Source: Symbiodinium sp. CCMP2592 (Eukaryota; Sar; Dinophyceae; Suessiales; Symbiodiniaceae). Taken from it: 64,000 nt of DNA. The notes under the pieces are model-generated. The model was not told the origin of the DNA and searched no databases. It saw only the letters and a list, made by a program, of their open reading frames with translations. Location of the stretch: the NCBI GenBank assembly GCA_905221615.1, contig CAJNDT010000335.1, forward strand, positions 715,864 to 779,863, in the 5' to 3' direction. Positions 19,533 through 30,061 of the stretch are shown here, one piece after another. Position numbers and translations under genes: made by a program. How positions within the stretch are numbered: the first letter of the stretch is position 1; the number at the start of each line of letters is the position of its first letter.

Positions 19533-20370
19533 GAACACGTTAGAGCACCCAACGGAGCCTCGCGGAACCTGCAACCCCTGCTCTGAGCCTCGGGCATCTC
19601 CAAGGAAACTCCTCAAGGCTCTTGGTGCGGATGTTATGTTTTTTTTTTTAGGTGCTCTTTTCCGCCAGATGGTACATTTTATAGGGTTTAGGGTTTAAGG
19701 TTTACCTAGACCCCCCAAGTACCCTGTCGTATCTTCTGCCAACCGTGCGTAGCTCGGACGATGCCGATCGGCAGGAAGTGGCCATGATCTTACATCGAAG
19801 ACCTCCTCGAAAAGATTTCCTTCTGCGCCGCAGTCTGCAAGGACTTCATGCTGCCCATATGCTCGACGACAGGACCGCCAGAGCAAGTACACCGCTATTG
19901 AGGGCCACAAGGCCATAAGGACTCTGTTAAAGGGCCCTTGAGGGTTCCTGGTAAGGACTAGGGTTTAGGAGTTCAGGGTCCGAGGAATGAAAGTCCTCAA
20001 GGCAGGGTGATGTAGGGGCCGTAAGAATTAGACCAAGGTTTCTATAAGGTTCCTGTTACTTGGTTTTCTGTGGCTTCTAAGAGGATTTGATGTAGAGGCC
20101 AGAGTACTGGGAACAGGGCTTTACAAACCTGAAACAAAACCCTATAAAACCCCAAAGGGGAACCACCCAGCTAGCCCCCTCAAAAAATACCAAACCCCAT
20201 GAACCCTCATTAATCTCTAATTCTCACCCCTAAACCCTAACCCCTTCTAATCAACAAACAACCAAAAAGGTCTCTCTGAAGTAAGCACTGGTTCCTCCAT
20301 GCAGCGATCGTCTCCACAATTCCTTCGGGCACCCCGCACGCGGAGCTCCTGAGATGCCAAGATTGGATTT
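19533..20370. other. Mixed sequence, decayed family A words
   Basis: 20012-20070 (GATGTAGGGGCCGTAAGAATTAG, then TATAAGGTTCCTGTTACT) resembles family A with its left extension, and 20090-20120 repeats GATGTAGAGGCC. The 73-residue minus frame 19695-19916 shows no motif. Confidence 0.4.
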
Positions 20371-20640
20371 AGGGTTTAGGGCTTTGAGGTTTAGGGTTCT
20401 GGCAGTGATCGCGGTCGTGGTGGCAGCAGTAGCACTGCCAAGCCCGACACCCGAAACCGGTAAACAGCAATTCGCCTAACCCTCAACCAAAACTCCTAAA
20501 CCCTAACTCCCTAAACGACGTAAACCCTAAACCCTCAACCAAAACGCCTAAACCCTAAACCCCTAAACGACGTACACCCCAAACTCTAAACCAAAACTCC
20601 TAAACCCTAAACCCCTAAACGTAAACCGTAAACTCCCCAA
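20371..20640. repeat. Telomere-like block with strand switch
   Basis: TTTAGGG words at 20368-20400 (G-rich plus) give way to a CCCTAAAC array at 20475-20635 (G-rich minus). The latter has an internal 44- to 66-bp repeat of the type CCTAAACGACGTAAACCC / CAACCAAAACTCCTAAACCC, seen three times. Confidence 0.85.
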
Positions 20641-21180
20641 GATCAACTAAATGAGTCCGGATGGCGAACGGTACGGGGAGGAAGGAACTCGTGCTGCCGG
20701 AAAAGCTCCCGTCGGAAGAATAGCACAGCCGATACGCGCCTCAACGGCAGGTGTTTTGCTTGTTTCTGTTGCTCCTTTTTCCTCCTACTCAGCTACAGTC
20801 AGAAGGCCCCAGAGGCCAAGGGCAGGTGTTTAGGGTTTAGGGTTTGGGCTTCGATATAGAGGCCTACGAATACTTTGGCACAGGGTTTCCCAGCTTCTGA
20901 GGGGTTTAGGGATCTGAAAATTGAGGCTGGGGGGGGGGGGGTCAGGCTTCTGACTTTTTGTTGCGGGTCTTATGTTTGTTGGGCTTAAGGGGTGTTAATG
21001 ATTTAGGGGTTTAGGGATTTAGGAATTCAGGGTTATAGGGGTTTAGGCATTTGGGGTTTGACAAAAATGGTTTTAAGGTTTTGGAGGTCTAAAGTCAAAG
21101 TTCATTGGTTTTTGCGGGTCACCGAAATATTCGTCCGACCATACGAAACCTCCCCATGAAACCAGGCCCTCCACTCGGAA
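20641..21180. other. Mixed sequence and TTTAGGG words
   Basis: TTTAGGGTTTAGGGTTTGGG at 20829 and a degenerate G-rich stretch 20995-21060. A G homopolymer of 12 lies at 20930-20941. Confidence 0.6.
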
Positions 21181-22030
21181 ACCGCAATGTCAAGAAGCTG
21201 AATTCAAGGTGCCTCAGCTCTTTGCGTACAAGTGTTTATTTCCTGTGCTTCTGGCGTGCCTGTGTGTGTGTGTGAATGCGTCTGTTGACCTTGTGGGAAG
21301 GGGGTGGGGAGGCGGCATTGGCGAGCTAGCTAAGCTAAGGGCCACAAAGGCTGCACCGCGAGTACTGAACCTCAAGCTCATCACAGCACCAATGAATGAA
21401 TATTGCAGTAGGCACGGGAATGCAGAGCTAACCGCAAGCACTGAGATGTAAACCCAATCAAATGGTCAGACTGCTGCATCCGTCATATGGACACCTTGAC
21501 TCAATAAATCTCCAATGCCAAGACCTGAGACCCAAAGCTCCTAAACCACAATAATCCCTGAAATCAAACCCGACACGCTGGATCCCGAAGAAGGAAAAGC
21601 CTGCAACCCTAGTCCGTAAATTCTTGCAGCGCGAATACCTGAACCAAGCCCTAGACACCTAAACCTGCGCACCTCATCGCCTCAAACCGGAAACCCTCGC
21701 ACAGCCCAAAACCTGGAACCGCAAATCCTGACAACACCCAAACAAACTTCTTAGCAACCCCACAGAACCTTTTCAATAACCCTAGATCCTGACAAATTCT
21801 GTAGTTGCAAACGTCTATTCCACATGATCCTAGGTCCCTAACCCTGCAACCACAACTCCAGATGCAAAGCCCTCCACCCAAAACCCCTAATCCTATGAAC
21901 CTCAAGGCTAAAGCCACCCAAACCCGAAGTCCTAAACCCAAACCCCGAAAGTCAAAGACCTCCCTTATAGTAGTCCTCATACTCCTTCCCCGACTCTTCC
22001 TTAAGCACCAGTACAATAGAAACCCAAAAG
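21181..22030. other. Complex sequence, then C-rich degenerate heptads
   Basis: 21200-21450 is open on both strands (80 and 75 residues), without motif. 21520-22020 is densely CCTAAAC/CCCNAAAC-like but so decayed that a 130-residue minus frame of Gly-Leu-Gly-Phe type stays open through it. Confidence 0.45.
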
Positions 22031-22120
22031 CTTGAAACCCCATAGCCCCAAAACCTTAAGAGTAATGTATAGGGAATGCCAGCTCTAATTGTCCTTGATC
22101 CGGTTTCCAACGTTTTGAAG
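22031..22120 (-). mobile_element. MITE-like element, family O
   Basis: CTTGAAACCCCATAGCC, AAGAGTAATGTATAGGGAAT, CCAGCTCTAATTGTCC and CCGGTTTCCAACGTTTTGAA. Shares TAATGTATAGGGAATNCCAG with 59171 and AGGGAATCCCAGCACTA with 49474. Confidence 0.75.
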
Positions 22121-22224
22121 TCTACCATAAGTCTTCGGTGCCTCCGAGCATGAAGCTGATCCCCGAAACCGGTGACCTCGGTAAGCTCTGGCGGCCAGGG
22201 CTCGTCAGGGTTCAGGGTATGAAG

Positions 22225-22320
22225 TGTGGTTTAGGGTTTGGGGATGTTTGGGGTTTGAAACACGAGTAAGGCTTACAGGGTTTAGGGTTTGAGGTTGGGG
22301 GTGAGGTTTAGGGTTTTTCA
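22225..22320 (+). repeat. Degenerate TTTAGGG array
   Basis: GGTTTAGGGTTTGGGGATG and CAGGGTTTAGGGTTTGAGG, interrupted. Confidence 0.8.
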
Positions 22321-22647
22321 AGAGGCGCATATTGGGTCATAGGACTTGGATGCTAGTGCTGTAGATAAGGCAGACTGTACTTAGAGTCTCAGAGCTCAAA
22401 TTGCGGCACCTATAACCTCACTTACCAAGTATCATGATGCTCTAAATAGGGCTTGGAACGGACGAAAAAAGAGTCTTAGAGGCTCTATTGGGTTTTTTAG
22501 GGATTCCGGGATGATGGCGTGAAAGGCTGTAGGGTCCGGGTTAAGGGTCAAAGGTTAAAGCTCGGGCCGGGAGTTTAAGTCGCACTTTGATAGTTTTGCT
22601 AAGGCTTCATGATTCAGGACTTCGGGATTCCCTTGAAGTGTCTCACG

Positions 22648-22704
22648 CACCCCCTAAACCCTAAACCCCTAAACCCTAAACCCGAAACCCTAAACCCTAT
22701 ACCC
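22648..22704 (-). repeat. CCCTAAA array
   Basis: Seven or eight heptads with CCCCTAAA octamer slips. Confidence 0.93.
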
Positions 22705-22781
22705 ACCATGATGGGTCACGACAGTCAGAACGCTTGGGTGGACGTAGTTGAAACTTCATGCGCGAGGATTTCAGCCCGGCT

Positions 22782-22885
22782 TACGGTTGATTACATAAGT
22801 CCTGCATCACCCATAATAAGGAATATGCCTAACTCCCATAGTCGAAGGTCATTAAGCTAATGCAGGATCTATATCATCAGCCGTA
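22782..22885. mobile_element. MITE-like element, family D (104 bp)
   Basis: Ends TACGGTTGATTACATAAGTCC and ATATCATCAGCCGTA with TCCTGCATCACC/TAATGCAGGAT just inside. Matches 32898-33002 and 45556-45623. Bounded by TA on both sides, compatible with a TA target. Confidence 0.88.
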
Positions 22886-23021
22886 TTTTGGTCTGTCTAT
22901 GTCTGTCTATGGGCACCTTTAACGAGGCTCCTGCAATGGCAAACCACTAGGATGCGAACGCAGGTGGCCTTATTTCTGACATTGCAACTCCTTCTCCTGC
23001 TCCTACTCCTAGGAGGAACTC

Positions 23022-23093
23022 AACCCTAAACCCTGGACCCTAAACCCTAAACCCTGATGCCCTAAACCCTGAACCCTAAACCCTAAACCCCAC
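23022..23093 (-). repeat. CCCTAAA array
   Basis: Eight or more heptads, CCCTAAA with CCCTGGA and CCCTGAA variants. Confidence 0.92.
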
Positions 23094-23179
23094 TCGAGAT
23101 GCTAGCATTACCAGGTCTCCGCCGTCGACGGCCAGCGTCAGGGCCTGCGCTAGCGGCTCCAGGGTCCAAGACCTAGCCC

Positions 23180-23230
23180 TGAAGGTTTAGGGCCTAGAGC
23201 TTGGGGTTTAGGGCTTAGGGTTTCGGGCGT
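23180..23230 (+). repeat. TTTAGGG array, degenerate
   Basis: GGTTTAGGGCCTAGAGC, TTGGGGTTTAGGGCTTAGGG. Opposite strand sense to the array 90 bp earlier. Confidence 0.8.
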
Positions 23231-23400
23231 ACCCAAATAGTCTAGACTTTGTAGGCAAAGTATACATAGCGACTACTTTAATGCCAAAGTATACACTGTT
23301 TGTGTACGTTTAAAGTAAGTAGCAATACTTCAACCCACCTCAACAAGTCGAACATGGCATTGAGGTTCCAAGAGCAATGTAAAATGTCTACGAGCCGGTC
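23231..23400. other. TATACTTTG-type inverted words
   Basis: GGCAAAGTATACATAGC and GCCAAAGTATACACTG recur 40 bp apart. Resembles the inner words of the element at 15523. Confidence 0.4.
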
Positions 23401-23945
23401 TATCTGTCTTCCTCTACGTCTGTAGGTATATATATGCATGTGTACACACCGCTTTGTCTACGTATACTGCATGTGTATATGTATGGACATGTGTGTATGT
23501 GTGTATGTATACATGTCCAAATAGATAGAAAGACGGATGGCGGGATGGATGCATGGATGGATAGATAAACAGACAGATGGGCAGATAGATTGATAGGTAG
23601 ATAGACACACACACACATGCATAGATAGATAGATATCATGGATAGATACTGCAAGATAAATAAAGAGAGAGAAAGAGACGTCGATAAACAGACAGATACA
23701 CAGACTTTGAAAGGCAGGTAGATAGCTATCTAGATAGAATGATAGGTAGATAGAGATAGATGGATGGATGGATAAACTCCTGGATAAACACGTAGATGGC
23801 CAGAAAGATAGATCGATAGACGGATGGATAGACAGAAAGATAGATGGATGGATAGATCGACAGAAAGCTAGATAGGTAGGTAGGTAGGTAGGTAGAGAGT
23901 TAGGTAGGTAGATGGATACGTAGGTGGATTGGTAGCTGGACAAGT
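23400..23945. repeat. Degenerate GATA/GATG/GACA tetranucleotide block (about 545 bp)
   Basis: Almost continuous GATAGATA, GATGGATG, CAGACAGA and GGTAGGTA words. Read on the minus strand it gives long Ser-Ile-Tyr-Leu open frames (161, 84 and 66 residues), which are artefacts. Confidence 0.95.
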
Positions 23946-24500
23946 AGATAGCAGATAGCGACTTGGTGTAGATTGAACGACAGTATTACGCAGCCCCGGG
24001 AGCACCGGAGCTAGACGGAACATCAAATCAACTAATCTCAACAGCTCCCATCCCCTGAACCGTACACACAAAATAACTAAACACCCCAGATGCTAATCTT
24101 CAAAAACCACAACTCAGAGCCCTTGTCCGGAAACTCCTACACCCCAAACCCAGTCCTACATGAAACCCCATAACCCCAAGTTATCGAAAGTAAACAGCAC
24201 ATCCTGGACCCCCAGATCAAGCAGCTGAACCTGAAACCTGAAGCCTACAATCCTGAGGCCCCACAATCTAACTAGTAGCTGTGCCTGTGAAGCGAATCCG
24301 CGACCTTTCCGAAGCTTGATTTGCGTTTCTTTAGGGTTCTGTAGGTTTAAGCAGTCGGGCTTTGCGGGTTTTACGGTCTGCAGTTTGCCAGGGTTTAGAG
24401 CAACAGTTAGTCTAAAGTTCGCGAAGTTGAGGGCTTTGGCTTGAAGGTAGGGTAGCTTCCAGAGGGGATTAGTAGACGGTTTGTAGGAAGAGCGAGGTCG
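23946..24500. other. Degenerate C-rich heptads and complex DNA
   Basis: Variants of CCCCAAACCC and CTGAAACC through 24270, then TTTAGGG-sense words. No supported gene. Confidence 0.45.
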
Positions 24501-24511
24501 AGGATCTAGGC

Positions 24512-25195
24512 TTGCTGATTCAAGCAGTAGGCTTGATTAGGGCAAAAGGCTTGGAACTGAAGGGCCTGTCAAGCGGACGGCTCCTGAGGATTATTCTGCA
24601 CAGAACATGTTCGGGGCAATCGTTGAGCACCAGGTTCGGTGCTAACAAACGAGGAGTCAGCAAAGGGCAACAAGCGCCAGCCCCCAGATTAAAGCCTCCT
24701 GCCGTGTTTTACATCCACAAAGAAAACAACAGCCTTCGGATGGCCGAAAGGCAGTTCCCTAAACCTCAACAGCCTAAACCCCCGAAGCCCCACGCCCTTC
24801 GCCGCAGCGCCAATTCCTTCCCGAAATGCCCGAATCCCGAACACACTCCTGCAAAATCCGAAAAAAACAACAAAAACAAAGAACCTGGTGCACCCGATAA
24901 AGCTGCTCATCAACCCCTTTGTGAAACCACCACAAACCCCTTATGCAACTGGAAACAACGAACTTGGAATCCTCCTACAAAACCAAGCTGTAAAACCAGT
25001 ATAAAATTCGAACAAAGCCGCACGCAAGAGACACCAACTTATCAGGCACTAGTGCCTCCTGCGAGGCCGGTGCACCCGCCGTTGCCCGGCGTGGCGCCGG
25101 CCTCCATCGCTGTAGGATTTAAGGGTGTAGAGCTTTCAAACATTGAAGGCGTCGATGGGACAATAAGGGTTCCTCAAGGATGTATGCCAACTTAA
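24512..25195 (+). other. Long open frame of doubtful meaning
   Basis: 227 residues open from ATG 24512, rich in Pro, Lys and Asn, and passing through decayed CCCTAAA words (CAACAGCCTAAACCCCCG near 24768). No domain, signal peptide or membrane segment is visible, and the C-terminal part is Pro/Ala-rich low complexity. Decayed CCCTAAA in a frame without TAA stays open by chance, so I rate this as probably non-coding, though the 24880-25090 part is heptad-free. Confidence 0.2.
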
Positions 25196-26600
25196 AGAGT
25201 CGAATAGGGCTCGGAAGGCTGAGATTGTGGATCCATGAATTTTTAAGCCTGCGTTTAGGGTTTAAGGGACAAGGGTATGAGGGCTTAGGTCTTAACATGC
25301 TAAGGGCTTGGAGTTTAGACGCTCATAATTTAGATCCTAAGCCCTCAAAACCAACCAGCCTCGACCCTAAACCCTTCTGTATTGCACCCCAAGTTCCAAA
25401 GCCCTGAACCTCCAAATCCAAGGCGCTGAAGCCAAAATCCACGAACACAGTGCCTAAACTCCACAAAAGTTATTTCAACGAAAACAAACACTCCCCACCT
25501 CCCCTTCACAAAGGAACTGAACCTTAACACCCTAAATCCTGAATCGCAAAGACCTGAAACAACACCTTAAGCCTCAAAACAGTTACTAACAATCCCTATC
25601 CCACCGGCGCAACGCGCAGGGCTGCGAGACCATCCAAAGAGCTTGCGAAGGAGCTGGAAGCCGAAGAGATTCGTAGCCTCGGCTTCTGTAAATATAGAAT
25701 TTTCAGGGGCCGTAGTTATAGGCTGTTCAGAGGTTTCCAGAGGTTTTCTGTGCTTTAGCAGGTTGTAGAGGGTTTTATGTTGTTTTTTAAGGTATAGGGT
25801 CAAGGTTTCACGCTTTCTCTAAGGCTCTGAGGCTCGAAGGGCCTTAATAAATATCAAGATCGCCGCCATAATCCCATTAAGGTAGGAGGGGTCTGTTTAT
25901 CAAGGGTCTGCTTGGTTTTGGGGGTACATGATTGAGGAATCCGATGTCATGGCTCGGGCTCTACTTCGGGCGGATTCAGGCTACGTTTAAGGCAACATTA
26001 TGTAGAGGCCTTCAGAACCAAAAGAATCGACTTTGCGGTCATATGATGGTATGCTTTCTTGGGGGTCGTGCCAAGATATGATTACGAATGGTGCAGATCT
26101 CCAACAACAAACACGACTTATTGAACGCCTAAACAACACCATCGACTGTGAGGCCCCGGAAATCTGGAATCTAGACTCTAGACATCACCCTATCCTGGGA
26201 AGTCTGTGTGCTTATGCGGCAGCATGGGTTGTGGGTAATAGTAGGGGTCCGAAAACATTGCAATAGGGTTACGGTTAACCTTTTAAAACAGAGTTGCACT
26301 AAGGAGTCCGCAGAAGTAATATTAGGAATTAATCAGGCTTCTATATTAGGGTTGAGGGTTGAGGGCTTGAGGGTCCAAGGACAGGGAGGCCGTCGGCGCG
26401 CAGCATCCCGTTTGCTGATGTCAGGGATGCTGCTCTGGTTGCTAAGATTCTAGTGTTCACTTGTGATAAATCTCTCAGGCTAGGAAAACTACGAGACAGC
26501 AGAAACAAACAAAGGTGTTCAGGGTTTGGGTTTATGGAGCAGAGCGAACACTCTGCGTCTGGTTGTTAAGCATGTGTGATCTCATTTTTGTAGTCTTAAC
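25196..26600. other. Heptad-mosaic sequence, no supported gene
   Basis: TTTAGGGTTTAAGGG near 25254, CCCTAAAC words 25300-25560, and a run of heptad-poor DNA 25600-26330. 26240-26345 contains faint family A end words (TTCTATATTAGG). Confidence 0.45.
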
Positions 26601-27345
26601 TTCATTGGCGAAACTGGCCATTCCCTACACTTCTGACCTCCCATTTGCAACTACTCAACGGAGAAAAGCCTGTTCCGTACGGGTAAAACGTTAGTGCAGG
26701 GTGCAGCAAGGTTGTTTGCACCGAGGTAACCCATGACCCAATTACCGATAGCAACTCTCTGGGACTCAGCGCGGTTGCAGCTTTCCCAGACAATGCGTGC
26801 TCTGGATATGACTGATAGTCCGTTATACCCAGTGGCAAACTTTGCCATCTTCACACCTCACCAGCGTCGAGCGTTCCTTGACGGTATTGTCTCCACTATG
26901 CAACTGGACGCATGCTCCTCTATTGCACGCTGCACAAGAGTCAGGGGTCTTTGTCCAGCCGCAGAGAGATGGTGCAGTTTGTCGTAGGTGCTTTCTGCAC
27001 GCACCTTCCAAAGCGAAACCTCTGGCACAAGCCGAGCTTTTCCACCGTCAGAAGCATTGATGTAGATGTCCTGTTAGGGTTAAGTGTTTGGGATTGGAGA
27101 GTAAGGGGTTTCTACGGAGTCTTCAATCAGAACTCCACATTTCTCATGATCGTGAGCCAGCATTTGCACACAAATGTTCCTGCTCTTCAATCCGATCCGC
27201 GAATGCTCCCGCTAGCCCTCACAGGTCTGAACCCTTAAAAATCGTGAGGCGCTTTTTTGCCAACACATCCCGAAATCAGTGGCTTGGGCACTGCATGATG
27301 CGGGGCATAACGTTTCAGCATGTCGGCCCGCAGCCCAAAACCTAA
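26600..27345. other. Heptad-free island, possible exon remnant
   Basis: About 740 bp of complex, GC-balanced DNA with open stretches on both strands (plus 26912-27238, 108 residues; plus 26733-26987, 84; minus 26602-26838, 78; minus 26823-27011, 62). No frame dominates and no motif is recognised. Contrast with the heptad mosaic on either side is clear. Confidence 0.35.
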
Positions 27346-27674
27346 AACTATTCAGCTTGAAGCATAAAAACATAAAACCTTAAAAACTCTACACCTCAAA
27401 AGCCCTGAACCCTCAGAAACGTGAAACGTTCATGAATGACCCCTTAAGCTTGAGGCCCTAAACCCTGCACCAAACGCGTTGAAACCCTAAAGCCCCGAGT
27501 GGAGCTTCGAACGCCTACAACCGGAACCAGACCCCAACCATTCACCCACTCGACTTCCAGTTCGGCCCCCGATCTCTTGGAAAGCTGTCCTTTTCTCGGT
27601 GCTGAGTAATCATTGGGATGCATCATAAAGAATTTGCCTGCCTACTCAAGGCAACTTGGCAACTATGGGCTATG
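27346..27674 (-). repeat. Degenerate CCCTAAA words
   Basis: CTAAAACTATTC, CCTTAAAAACTC, CCCTAAACCCTGCACC and similar up to about 27500, then unremarkable DNA. Confidence 0.5.
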
Positions 27675-27780
27675 TTAGAAGCTGCCCCCACCCTGTAATA
27701 GTGACTATAAGGATTATATTAGGGCCCTATTATATATCCTATTATACCACTATTACAGGGTGGAGTGGGGCCCGTTCTAA
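27675..27780. mobile_element. MITE-like element, family F (106 bp)
   Basis: Left end TTAGAAGCTGCCCCCACC plus CTGTAATAGTG; right end CACTATTACAG plus GGTGGAGTGGGGCCCGTTCTAA. The arms differ at about four positions. The centre carries a second small inverted pair (AGGATATATA-type words around GGGCCC). Confidence 0.88.
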
Positions 27781-27843
27781 GAGAGAGAGAGAGAGAGAGA
27801 GATAGATAGATATATATATATATATATATATTTTTTTTTTTTA
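27781..27843. repeat. (GA)n-(GATA)n-(TA)n-(T)n composite microsatellite
   Basis: Eleven GA, three GATA, about ten TA and twelve T in direct succession, exactly filling the gap between two MITE-like elements. Confidence 0.95.
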
Positions 27844-27948
27844 GGTACGGCCCCCATACAGTAAGAGTCTATAACAGGGCTAGTATTAATGTCCGAATAG
27901 AACTATACTATGAATATTATTCAACTATTCCTGAGTGGGGGCCGTACC
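27844..27948. mobile_element. MITE-like element, family E (105 bp)
   Basis: Perfect 13-base inverted ends GGTACGGCCCCCA and TGGGGGCCGTACC. The AT-rich interior carries partly complementary words (GTCCGAATAG, CTATACTATG). Confidence 0.9.
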
Positions 27949-28025
27949 CAAGATACATAGCTTAGACCAAGGTCCTCCATTTTTGGTTGGCAAATAAATT
28001 GTTCACACCACAATCGACGTGCTTT

Positions 28026-28052
28026 TTTTTTGTGTGTGTGTGTGTGCGTGTG
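28026..28052. repeat. T8 plus (TG)n microsatellite
   Basis: TTTTTTTTTGTGTGTGTGTG with one GCG interruption. Confidence 0.9.
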
Positions 28053-28181
28053 TTTACATGTGAGAGCAGATTAGTGGTGCCGTTTAGCCACCCTCATACA
28101 ACTATTCTAAAGCCTCTGCACACACTTGTGAACCCACAAAATCTGCAGCCGCAAGCCCTAGACTAGATCAACAATAAAATC

Positions 28182-28378
28182 CCAAAACCCTAAACCCCCG
28201 AAAAAATCCGAACCCCAAACCCCCACAGCCCAAAACCCCAAAACCGTTAAAACGCAAAAACCCCAAAACCCTATACCCTAAACCCTAAACCCCCAAAACC
28301 CTAAAACCGTCAACCCCAAAACCCTACAACCCCGAAGCTCCAAAACCAAAAGAAAACCGAAATCCCAAACCTATACCT
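28182..28378 (-). repeat. CCCTAAA array with CCCCAAAA variants
   Basis: About 25 heptad-like units; consensus AAACCCTAAACCCC and frequent CCCCAAAACCC and AAACCGTAAA variants. C-rich strand is plus. Confidence 0.9.
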
Positions 28379-28512
28379 TATAGATCCCTTCTAGAACCCT
28401 TCTAGAACTTGATCAGCGTGGCCAGTTTTGCAGGAAAGCTGCGCTGCGAACGTCTCCCCTGCCAGGACATTCAGGGCCTGGAGCTGCCAGCCGGGGTTCA
28501 GAGTTGCGCCTT

Positions 28513-28876
28513 TAGGATGCTTAGGGTTGAGGGTTTAGGGCTGAGGGTTGAGAGTTTAGGGTTTAGGATTTAGGGTTTACGGTTTTGAGGTCTAGGGTTT
28601 AGGGGTTTAGTGTTGAAGATTTATAGGTGTTTAGGTTTTACGGTTTAGGTCTAAGGCTTAGGGTTTTAAGGTTTATGGTTTAGGGGTGTTGGGGCTTAGG
28701 GAGAAATCCTTAAGGGTGCTTAGAGTTTAGGGTTTATAGGGTTTATAGACGTAGAGAGTTCAAGGGTTTGGGGTTCATAGGGGTTTGGGTGTAGTTTTAT
28801 GGATTAGGGTAGCGGCTCTGGGTTTAGGGTTTCGAGTTTATAGGGGTTTAGGTGTAGGTTTATGGTTTAGGGTAAA
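28513..28876 (+). repeat. TTTAGGG array, degenerate, opposite sense to 28182-28378
   Basis: About 40 heptad-like units with TTTATGG, TTTATAGG, TTGAGGG and TTTACGG variants; an internal repeat TTATAGGGGTTTNGGTGTAG appears twice (28767, 28838). With the previous array it makes a large imperfect inverted repeat. Confidence 0.9.
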
Positions 28877-29239
28877 TATTCGTGATGAACTTTGAAAAGC
28901 CCTCAGAAGTTTGTAGGGTCTGTATGGGGTGTTGCTAGGGCTCGAAATTGTAAGTTGTTTCGCCACTACGGATTTTGTTTGTGGGGATTGTTGAATCAGG
29001 GCAGTTATCGCCGTTCGCAGCTTGAAAAAGATTCTGTATTTCCTCTTTCCAAGAACTTGATTCACCAGCCACTAAATCCAAAGATCAGCCTCAAGCCCAC
29101 ACTCCAAACCCGAAACCCTTAACCCAAACGCTGCTCGGGTCCTGCAGTGGACCTGTCAGACTGATGTTGTCCAGTGTGAAGGTCAAGTCCGCTGCGTCGG
29201 GAAGGACGTTGGTGATGTCGGCCTTGCCGGACTAACGGA
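28877..29239. other. Complex sequence, no supported gene
   Basis: Plus 28892-29122 (76 residues) and minus 28838-29065 (75) overlap and lack motifs. Confidence 0.4.
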
Positions 29240-29345
29240 CCCAGAGCCTCCAATATCCCTTAATTAAGGAATAGAACAAATTACAGTAGGATCCCTAATA
29301 TGATTTAAGGAGTATTCCTCAATGACGGGGTATTGGAGTCTCTGT
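29240..29345 (+). mobile_element. MITE-like element, family G
   Basis: Ends CCCAGAGCCTCCAATATCCC and GGGTATTGGAGTCTCTG; inside, TTAATTAAGGAATA and CCCTAATATGATTTAAGGAG. Copy at 29644, decayed relative at 61936. Confidence 0.9.
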
Positions 29346-29485
29346 GTAGGGGCCTCAGTGATGAGAATAGGCCTTGGGGTGTTCCTTATTATACCTACAG
29401 TAAAATTGTGTACATACCTATATATGGTCCTGTGTGGCCCGACTATAATAAGGGTACCCTTGTTCCGACTATTCGGTTTTAATAA
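29346..29485. mobile_element. Decayed family A-like words around an inner inverted pair
   Basis: GTAGGGGCCTCAGTGATGAG and AATAGGCCTTGGGGTGTTCC look like the left half of family A, followed by TTATTATACC/ACTATAATAAGGGTACCC. It directly abuts the family G copy, so the elements are nested or adjacent. Confidence 0.5.
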
Positions 29486-29643
29486 GGGGACCCAAGAATA
29501 CTCGCAAGAAGGTGCACGTGCGGCTTCGGCATTCCACATGGCCCCGCACGCATTGTACAGTATCTGCTACGCATCTTATAACCAAAGCTCCGAGGCTCGC
29601 TTGAACAAAGCTCCAGCGTGCTGTGCATTACCTCGAGGATGCA

Positions 29644-29753
29644 CCCAAAGCCTCCAGTATCCCTTAATTGTAAGGAATATACCTTAAAATATAGCAGGAT
29701 CCCTAATATGATTTAAGGAGTATTCCTTAATTAAGGGGTATTGGAGTCTCTGG
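29644..29753 (+). mobile_element. MITE-like element, family G, second copy (110 bp)
   Basis: CCCAAAGCCTCCAGTATCCC and GGGGTATTGGAGTCTCTGGG ends; interior GGATCCCTAATATGATTTAA is identical to the first copy. 404 bp start to start. Confidence 0.92.
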
Positions 29754-30045
29754 GATGCACAGCTGCGTCTTGCAGCGGCAGGGCCGCCAAAGAAATCGAA
29801 GGAGCGGATCAGCCTGCGAATTTCCCTCTCCTCTGCTCCCGAGCGCTCACGCGCTGGCGCCGGCGCAGGTGCACAGATTTGAAGATGCAGAGATAAAGGT
29901 ATCGAATGATATATAGGTACAGATACTATTTCGATGTAAATATAGATAGAGGTCACAGTCCTTGCGAACTTCCGCTTTCCTCTCTGATCAGGCTTGTTTC
30001 ACTTTAATTATTGCAAGTAGCATGGCTGCGCCCGACTTGGACACA
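29754..30045. other. Complex GC-rich then AT-rich sequence
   Basis: 29760-29880 is GC-rich without heptads; from 29885 it grades into GATA-like words. Confidence 0.45.
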
Positions 30046-30061
30046 TTGCCACGAAAGCGAA

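Noticed and set aside
21651-22043. 130-residue Gly-Leu-Gly-Phe-rich minus frame
   Set aside because: Derived from decayed CCCTAAA units on the minus strand and running into a family O element.
23400-23943. 161-residue Ser-Ile-Tyr-Leu-Pro protein resembling a multi-pass membrane protein
   Set aside because: Product of GATA/GATG tetranucleotides read on the minus strand.
24512-25195. 227-residue frame as a Pro/Lys-rich gene
   Set aside because: Passes through heptad remnants, has no domain and no splice or promoter context; listed as doubtful only.
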